From Candidatus Magasanikbacteria bacterium CG10_big_fil_rev_8_21_14_0_10_36_32 (lineage in GTDB: Bacteria; Patescibacteriota; Patescibacteriia; Magasanikbacterales; GWA2-37-8): a stretch of 57,007 nucleotides of DNA. The notes beneath the pieces are model-generated. The model made no database searches and had not been told where the DNA came from. It saw nothing but the letters and a program-made list of their open reading frames with translations. Location: assembly GCA_002778465.1 (NCBI GenBank), contig PFBV01000005.1:119576-176582 (forward strand), in the 5' to 3' direction. Positions 52,937-57,007 of this stretch are shown piece after piece (the stretch's first letter is position 1; the number at the start of each line of letters is the position of its first letter). The position numbers and the translations under genes were made by a program.

Positions 52937-52958
52937 TATCCGCGCTAAAGCGCGGATA
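52937..52958. repeat. perfect 9-bp hairpin downstream of HIT gene
   Basis: TATCCGCGC and GCGCGGATA flank a TAAA loop, starting four bases after the HIT stop codon. There is no long T-run after it, so it may be a transcript-stabilising hairpin or weak terminator. Confidence 0.6.
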
Positions 52959-52978
52959 ATGTTATCATCGTTTGTTCG

Positions 52979-53005
52979 GAAAAATAAAACGAAGTTTTAT
53001 TTTTC
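52979..53005. repeat. perfect 12-bp AT-rich hairpin
   Basis: GAAAAATAAAAC and GTTTTATTTTTC flank a GAA loop. It ends in T-rich sequence, so it may help terminate the HIT transcript on the plus strand. Confidence 0.55.
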
Positions 53006-53024
53006 GCTCACTTCGCTTGATAAT

Positions 53025-53051
53025 AAAAAAGCCCCGCGTTTTACGCGGGGC
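53025..53051 (-). terminator. rho-independent terminator of the small membrane protein gene
   Basis: An eight-pair GC-rich stem (GCCCCGCG with CGCGGGGC, 53031-53051) around a 5-base loop. On the minus strand it is followed by TTTTTTATTA, the T-run of an intrinsic terminator about 55 bases after the 48-residue gene. Confidence 0.85.
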
Positions 53052-53090
53052 GTTTATCTTGAGAGATCTTAACTCAAGGATTTTCTTGAT

Positions 53091-53186
53091 AACCAGTAAT
53101 ATGGGTCAGTATAGTGACCAGTAGGGTAACCAGTAGGGCGACCAGTTTGTGACTAGTACATTAACCAGTTTGATGGTCATTACAGC
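53091..53186. repeat. imperfect ~12-base tandem repeats (about eight units)
   Basis: Units beginning (A/G)ACCAGT or close variants start at 53091, 53103, 53116, 53128, 53140, 53151, 53163 and 53175, with unit lengths of 11-13 bases. The array covers the 3' half of the small minus-strand gene and about 15 bases past its stop. The third and fourth units are the most alike. Confidence 0.65.
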
Positions 53187-53252
53187 GAACACGGTAATCA
53201 AGAGAATAATTATGATAACAAGCAGAAATGTCCAGAGAAATCTACCGACCAT
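53106..53252 (-). CDS. 48-residue single-span membrane protein
   Basis: A short open frame below usual length limits. The peptide starts MVGRFLWTFLLV, has one hydrophobic helix at about residues 5-30 and an aromatic tail ending with NWSPYWLPYWSLY. All expression signals are present on the minus strand: a TTGACA/TATAAT promoter at 53415-53387, an AAGGAG Shine-Dalgarno at 53264-53259 six bases before ATG, and an intrinsic terminator at 53051-53025. The leader is about 128 bases with two palindromes. The sequence resembles no family I know. It might be a small regulator, toxin-like peptide or membrane-complex subunit; the function is unknown. Confidence 0.72.
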   Translation of the reverse strand: MVGRFLWTFLLVIIIILLITVFAVMTIKLVNVLVTNWSPYWLPYWSLY

Positions 53253-53351
53253 TTTTTACTCCTTTTTTGAGTCAATTTAATGGTTTTTATTGATTATTTA
53301 AAAAGCGCAATATTGTAAGCGAAGCTTGAAATTGTAGTATTACCCATATAT

Positions 53352-53369
53352 TGGAAAATAAATTTTCCA
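53352..53369. repeat. palindrome in leader of small membrane gene
   Basis: TGGAAAAT and ATTTTCCA are separated by two bases in the minus-strand leader. It may form a 5' UTR hairpin or be a protein-binding site. Confidence 0.4.
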
Positions 53370-53374
53370 TCTAT

Positions 53375-53387
53375 TCGCAATTTGCGA
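53375..53387. promoter_or_regulatory. operator-like palindrome at the start of transcription
   Basis: TCGCAA-T-TTGCGA spans the predicted start site and touches the -10 box of the minus-strand promoter, a position where a repressor could act. Alternatively it is a 5'-end hairpin. Confidence 0.45.
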
Positions 53388-53415
53388 TTATAGCATATTT
53401 TGAGGCTTTTGTCAA
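53387..53415 (-). promoter_or_regulatory. promoter of the small membrane protein gene
   Basis: Minus-strand TTGACA (53415-53410) and TATAAT (53392-53387), both exact consensus, spacer 17 bases. One of the strongest promoters in the window. Confidence 0.85.
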
Positions 53416-53430
53416 GCATATATCTTTTTG

Positions 53431-53459
53431 TTGCTTTTTTACCGTTTTTGCAGTATAAT
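53431..53459 (+). promoter_or_regulatory. possible promoter of the VirD4-like ATPase gene
   Basis: TATAAT at 53454-53459 is exact; the -35 region TTGCTT at 53431-53436 is weak, with a 17-base spacer. The leader of about 95 bases holds a small CTGCC/GGCAG hairpin at 53517-53530. Confidence 0.5.
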
Positions 53460-53561
53460 ATTTGGGATATAGGACAAGAAGTCGTTTCGTTATTTATTTT
53501 TTAATTTTGATTTTTTCTGCCTGTCGGCAGGTAGGAAATTTGTGTATTTTGATTTATTACC

Positions 53562-55349
53562 ATGACTGGCGATTTAAATTTCGAACAAGATACTCCGCCG
53601 CAAGAAGAGCCATTGTTAAAAGTTGACCCCAATGTCAACTTGTTTGCCGCAACTAACTTTCGGAATCAATTTAGAAAATTCGGCATAAAAATTGATGATC
53701 GCCGCCGACATATGTATGTCATCGGAAAGACCGGTATGGGAAAATCAGTCATGTTGGAGAATATGATGTTGCATGATATTTATGCTGGGCACGGAGTAGG
53801 CTTGGTTGATCCACATGGAGATTTGGCAGAAAAAATTATTGATCACATACCTCCTCATCGCATTAACGATGTGGTTTATTTTAATCCGGCGGATATGGAT
53901 TTTCCGATTGGTTTTAATATTTTAGAAACTGTTCGTCAAGAACATAAACATTTGGTGGCAGCCGGTTTGATGGGGGTGTTTAAAAAATTATGGCCTGATG
54001 TTTGGAGTCCTCGTATGGAATATATTTTAAATAATACTATTTTGGCTTTATTGGATTTTCCTGATGCCACATTGCTCGGCATTAATCGTTTATTGGTGGA
54101 TGACGAATATCGTTCCAAAGTTGTTAAAGTTTTGAAAGATCCTGTGATTAAAGCTTTTTGGGAAACAGAATTCGCGTCATATACTGATCGTTATAAACAG
54201 GAAGCGGTGCCGGCCATTCAAAATAAAATCGGTCAATTTTTGTCAGCCGCGGTTATCCGCAATATTATTGCTCAGGTAAAATCAAAAATCAATATTCGCG
54301 ACATAATGGATAACAAGAAAATTTTTATAATGAATTTGTCTAAAGGACGCATTGGCGAAGATAATTCTCGTTTGTTAGGCGGTATGTTGATTACTAAAAT
54401 TCAGTTATCGGCCATGGAACGTGTAGACACTACTGAAAAAGATCGTAAAGATTTCTTTCTGTATGTTGATGAATTTCAAAATTTTGCTACGGAAAGTTTT
54501 GCTAATATTTTATCTGAAGCCAGAAAGTATCGTTTAGATTTAACAATGGCCCATCAATATATGGAACAGCTGGACGAAATGGTAAGAGCAGCTGTTATTG
54601 GTAACGTCGGCAGTCTTATTTCTTTCAGAGTTGGTTCTACTGATGCTGAAATTTTATCAAAAGAATTTGCTCCAACTTTTACCGAGGAGGATTTGGTCAA
54701 TTTACCTAAGTATAATATTTATTTAAAATTAATGATTGATGGCGTGGCTTCACGTCCGTTTAGCGCCGTTACTTTACCGCCGGTAGCGTTGAAAACTGAT
54801 AGTGCTGAAAAGGTTATACGTGTGACACGCGAGAGATACGCCACGCCGCGGGAAAATATTGAAGATAAAATTAAGCGTTGGAGCGGTTTAGAAAGTGAAG
54901 AAAGAAAATCCGAGGAAGCCAATGAAAATATTTTGATGACCGATCATGGTCCAAGATTGATTATCAAGAAAGATGGTGCCGCAAAAAAATCTAAAAAACC
55001 GCCATTTCATAGTGGATTTTCCGGCGGCGGTAAAGAGATAAATAAAATCAGAAAACCACCGCGTCCGATTAGTGAAATTTTAGCCGATTACCCTGAAAAT
55101 AGCAGTGAAACCGGAAACAAAGTTTCTTTGTTTAATTTGCCGACGCGAGATAATGTTCGTCCGGCTGAAAGAAAACAACACAAAGAAGATATAAAACCGA
55201 GTAATCCGTCACCGGTGGTGTCAGTTGAAAATAAAATCGCACATTTAGAAGTTAAGAAAGAAACACCATTACCCACAGCACCTTCTTCCGACAGTAAACA
55301 TCCTTCCAATGAGATTAAACCGGGACAAATGGTTAAATTTGATAATTAG
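53562..55349 (+). CDS. VirD4/TraC-like conjugative coupling-type ATPase (DUF87 family)
   Basis: A 595-residue P-loop protein. Walker A is Gly55-Lys-Thr-Gly-Met-Gly-Lys61-Ser in 'YVIGKTGMGKSVM', followed by 'GLVDPHGDLAEKIIDHIPP'; Walker B is 'FFLYVDEFQNF' (Asp303, Glu304); 'DLTMAHQYMEQL' is the Q-motif region. Residues from about 455 form a Lys/Pro/Ser-rich, probably disordered tail. Related proteins couple DNA or protein substrates to type IV secretion. No other tra/vir genes are nearby and no N-terminal membrane helices are seen. In this genome context it may work with a pilus or DNA-handling system. Confidence 0.82.
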   Translation: MTGDLNFEQDTPPQEEPLLKVDPNVNLFAATNFRNQFRKFGIKIDDRRRHMYVIGKTGMGKSVMLENMMLHDIYAGHGVGLVDPHGDLAEKIIDHIPPHRINDVVYFNPADMDFPIGFNILETVRQEHKHLVAAGLMGVFKKLWPDVWSPRMEYILNNTILALLDFPDATLLGINRLLVDDEYRSKVVKVLKDPVIKAFWETEFASYTDRYKQEAVPAIQNKIGQFLSAAVIRNIIAQVKSKINIRDIMDNKKIFIMNLSKGRIGEDNSRLLGGMLITKIQLSAMERVDTTEKDRKDFFLYVDEFQNFATESFANILSEARKYRLDLTMAHQYMEQLDEMVRAAVIGNVGSLISFRVGSTDAEILSKEFAPTFTEEDLVNLPKYNIYLKLMIDGVASRPFSAVTLPPVALKTDSAEKVIRVTRERYATPRENIEDKIKRWSGLESEERKSEEANENILMTDHGPRLIIKKDGAAKKSKKPPFHSGFSGGGKEINKIRKPPRPISEILADYPENSSETGNKVSLFNLPTRDNVRPAERKQHKEDIKPSNPSPVVSVENKIAHLEVKKETPLPTAPSSDSKHPSNEIKPGQMVKFDN

Positions 55350-55358
55350 CTGATGCTA

Positions 55359-55387
55359 TTGACAAAATGGTTGAAATGTGCTATAAT
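55359..55387 (+). promoter_or_regulatory. promoter of the zinc-ribbon gene
   Basis: TTGACA at 55359-55364 and TATAAT at 55382-55387, both exact consensus, spacer 17 bases. Leader about 55 bases to ATG 55449. Confidence 0.85.
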
Positions 55388-55448
55388 TACGCTGTAAATA
55401 GGTCGTTTAAAAACTCAATAACATTTGAGTAGAAAAAAAAGTAAAGTT

Positions 55449-55766
55449 ATGCCTTTTGGTCAAGACCGGCAAATGTTCGATGTGGATTTATCCTGCGCTA
55501 AATGCGGAGCTCACATCTCTCAATTGCCTTTTCAACCGTCTGGTGATCGCAAAGTGTATTGCGCTGAATGCAATCGCGCTTTTCGACAATCAAGAGATGG
55601 AGGTAGTAGAGGCGGTTTCCGCCCGCGCGCCCCACGCCAGATGTTTAGCGTAAACTTGGCTTGCGCCGACTGTGGTAAGGAAATTACTGAATTACCTTTC
55701 CAACCGTCCGGTGACAAACCGGTGTATTGCACTGATTGTTTGAGAAACCGACGCAATGCCGCCTAA
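55449..55766 (+). CDS. tandem zinc-ribbon protein
   Basis: A 105-residue protein built of two copies of one zinc-ribbon module: each begins QMF and has a first CxxC knuckle ('CAKCGA', 'CADCGKE'), then 'LPFQPSGD' and a second knuckle ('VYCAECNRAF', 'VYCTDCLRNR'). The linker is Arg/Gly-rich, suggesting nucleic-acid binding. ATG 55449 is preferred to an in-frame TTG at 55425. Strong promoter and terminator suggest high expression. Similar CxxCG-CxxC proteins are widespread in Patescibacteria, but the role is not known. Confidence 0.82.
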   Translation: MPFGQDRQMFDVDLSCAKCGAHISQLPFQPSGDRKVYCAECNRAFRQSRDGGSRGGFRPRAPRQMFSVNLACADCGKEITELPFQPSGDKPVYCTDCLRNRRNAA

Positions 55767-55777
55767 ATAATCTCTAA

Positions 55778-55809
55778 AAAAATCTCCCCGTGAAAGCGGG
55801 GAGATTTTT
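55778..55809 (+). terminator. rho-independent terminator after zinc-ribbon gene
   Basis: Stem AATCTCCCCG/CGGGGAGATT with a 6-base loop and a following T-run; the flanking A-run extends the stem and could make it work both ways. Confidence 0.92.
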
Positions 55810-55819
55810 GATTTTAGGC

Positions 55820-55848
55820 TTGAAAAATAAAAGATTTTGAAGTATAAT
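55820..55848 (+). promoter_or_regulatory. mnmA promoter
   Basis: TTGAAA at 55820-55825 and TATAAT at 55843-55848, spacer 17 bases. Transcription would start about 55855, at or within about 14 bases of the two possible mnmA start codons. Confidence 0.75.
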
Positions 55849-55868
55849 TTTTTGGTATGGTTAAAATT

Positions 55869-56924
55869 ATGAAAGAAAAAATTTTAATGGCTATGAGTGG
55901 CGGAGTTGATTCTTCAGTAGCGGCTGCTTTATTGGTAAAAGCCGGTTATGATGTTACCGGCGCTTTTATGGTTAATTATGATTCAAAAAATGACAAGTTG
56001 GTAAGCTGTTGGCAAGGCGATTACCAGGATGCTTTACGAGTGGCAGCTAAATTAGGTATTAAGTTACTGCGGCTGAATTTTGTAAAAGAATATAAAAAAA
56101 TGGTATTGGATTATATGTACAAGGAATATTCATCGGGACGAACGCCTAATCCTGATGTTTTGTGTAATAAATTTGTAAAATTCGGTTCTTGGCTGAAAAA
56201 AATGAGAGAGTTGGGTTTTGATAAATTGGCAACAGGACATTATGCTCGTTTGGGATGGGTAATTAAAAATAAAGTTAAATTATTACAAGCGGACGATGAA
56301 AATAAAGATCAGACTTATTTTTTGCATCAGCTGACACAGATACAATTAAAACAGGCATTGTTTCCCATTGGACAATATACTAAAGCGCAAGTGCGCCAGT
56401 TGGCGAAAAAGTTTAATTTGCCCACAGCCGACAAAGAGGAAAGTATGGGTATTTGTTTTGTCGGAGAAGTTCCAATGAAAAAGTTTTTGTCGGATAAAAT
56501 TAAATCTAAACCAGGAAAAATTATTTTTTCATCCGGAGAAATAGCTGGACGACACGATGGTTTGGCGTTTTATACCATTGGAGAAAGAATTGGACTGAAA
56601 AAACAGAATTCCAAGCCAGTTTTTGTGGTTGATAAAAATATCAAAGCGAATATTTTAATTGTCGGATATGAGCACGACCCATTACTTTTAAAAAAGAACA
56701 TTGAGGTTGTTGATGTGAATTGGATTACTGGACTTTCACCTAAATTTCCGTTAAAATGTGAAGTGCGGTTGCGACATAGACAACCGTTACAAAAAGCTAA
56801 AATCATTGGACATAATAAAAAAATTATTATTGATTTTGAAAAACCGCAACGGGCAGTGACACCCGGACAATTTGCTGTATTATATAAGAAGGGTGAATGT
56901 TTGGGTGGGGGAGTGATAAAATAA
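55869..56924 (+). CDS. mnmA: tRNA 2-thiouridylase MnmA
   Basis: A protein of about 351 residues that adds sulfur to U34 of tRNA. The PP-loop 'MAMSGGVDSSVAAAL' is at the N-terminus; the two catalytic cysteines are in 'NPDVLCNKFVKFG' and 'ESMGICFVGEV'; the C-terminal beta-domain has 'PGQFAVLYKKGECLGGGVI'. ATG 55869 gives the normal MKEK start; an in-frame ATG 12 bases upstream (55857) falls at the predicted start of transcription and would give a nearly leaderless message. Complete and well conserved. Confidence 0.96.
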   Translation: MKEKILMAMSGGVDSSVAAALLVKAGYDVTGAFMVNYDSKNDKLVSCWQGDYQDALRVAAKLGIKLLRLNFVKEYKKMVLDYMYKEYSSGRTPNPDVLCNKFVKFGSWLKKMRELGFDKLATGHYARLGWVIKNKVKLLQADDENKDQTYFLHQLTQIQLKQALFPIGQYTKAQVRQLAKKFNLPTADKEESMGICFVGEVPMKKFLSDKIKSKPGKIIFSSGEIAGRHDGLAFYTIGERIGLKKQNSKPVFVVDKNIKANILIVGYEHDPLLLKKNIEVVDVNWITGLSPKFPLKCEVRLRHRQPLQKAKIIGHNKKIIIDFEKPQRAVTPGQFAVLYKKGECLGGGVIK

Positions 56925-56927
56925 AAT

Positions 56928-57007
56928 ATGGAAAAATACTCTGGCGAACAATTTTTACACCAAAAAGATTCTCGGCTTCACACAGCCGATATTGTTGAAC
57001 ATGAACA
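56928..57007 (+). CDS. unrecognised protein, 3' end cut by window
   Basis: ATG 56928 follows mnmA after three bases and opens a frame of 26 complete codons to the right edge ('MEKYSGEQFLHQKDSRLHTA' at the start). The short fragment is charged and has no recognisable motif. The close spacing suggests co-transcription with mnmA. Confidence 0.5.
   Translation, partial: MEKYSGEQFLHQKDSRLHTADIVEHE

Noticed and set aside
52937-52958. An attachment site for a mobile element
   Set aside because: It is a simple hairpin just after a stop codon, with no second copy, integrase or tRNA gene in the window.
53091-53186. A CRISPR-like or iteron array
   Set aside because: Units are only about 12 bases, directly abutting and imperfect, with no spacers and no replication gene beside them; the array overlaps a coding frame.
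1-57007. A recoded genome (UGA as glycine) as in some Patescibacteria
   Set aside because: Several genes end at TGA with the next gene starting in the ATGA overlap (e.g. 25513-25516, 43204-43207), and proteins read normally with the standard bacterial code.
1-57007. CRISPR arrays, insertion sequences, tRNA or rRNA genes
   Set aside because: No regularly spaced direct repeats with unique spacers, transposase genes or tRNA/rRNA-like segments were seen; gaps between genes are mostly under 160 bases.

Overview
The window is AT-rich, densely packed bacterial DNA with short gaps, many 1-23 base gene overlaps and standard stop codons (TGA is used as a stop, e.g. at 43205-43207). The mix of genes suggests a Candidate Phyla Radiation (Patescibacteria) genome: a very large glycan locus next to a small housekeeping block, a conjugation-type coupling ATPase outside any obvious conjugation operon, a small double zinc-ribbon protein, and mostly Shine-Dalgarno-poor starts. 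The assignment rests on gene content and style only; no rRNA or tRNA is present to confirm it.

Bases 1-45221 hold one continuous plus-strand surface-glycan locus. It opens with a partial dTDP-sugar reductase, a glycosyltransferase, a small helix-turn-helix protein with its own promoter and a Wzx-type flippase. The next part (3613-26535) is a sugar-nucleotide factory. It carries a nearly complete CDP-tyvelose route: RfbF and RfbG at the left end; RfbH, CDP-paratose synthase and CDP-paratose 2-epimerase about 18 kb later. The electron-donating reductase for RfbH is not in the window. Between these two halves lies unusual chemistry: an acetaldehyde dehydrogenase/4-hydroxy-2-oxovalerate aldolase pair, two acetolactate-synthase-like ThDP enzymes, three radical SAM enzymes, two sugar C-methyltransferase-like proteins, an FkbM methyltransferase, a NeuB-cupin fusion, a HAD phosphatase, two Nudix proteins of GDP-mannose-hydrolase type and several SDR enzymes. 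I read this as a route to one or more branched or higher-carbon deoxysugars.

Bases 26532-45221 are the assembly part: about eight glycosyltransferases, a B12-type radical SAM protein, a GtrB/GtrA pair followed by a large GT-C-like membrane protein, further polytopic membrane proteins (one of which may be the polymerase), small methyltransferases and a UDP-sugar 4-epimerase. It closes with a bidirectional terminator at 45261-45283.

From 45298 onward the genes are mainly housekeeping: rpmA (minus), a WecA/MraY-family phosphoglycosyltransferase that could start the glycan, a DUF192 protein, rplU, then a minus-strand dnaB-ybaB-recR operon, a GT-C-like membrane protein, a HIT hydrolase, a 48-residue membrane peptide gene on the minus strand with its own promoter, Shine-Dalgarno and terminator, a VirD4/TraC-like ATPase, a zinc-ribbon protein, mnmA and the first codons of another gene. 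L21 and L27 genes, usually neighbours in one operon, are here separated and on opposite strands.

The most interesting observations are the aldolase/ThDP sugar module, its second ThDP-NeuB-HAD-Nudix counterpart, and the small membrane peptide gene lying on an imperfect 12-base tandem repeat.
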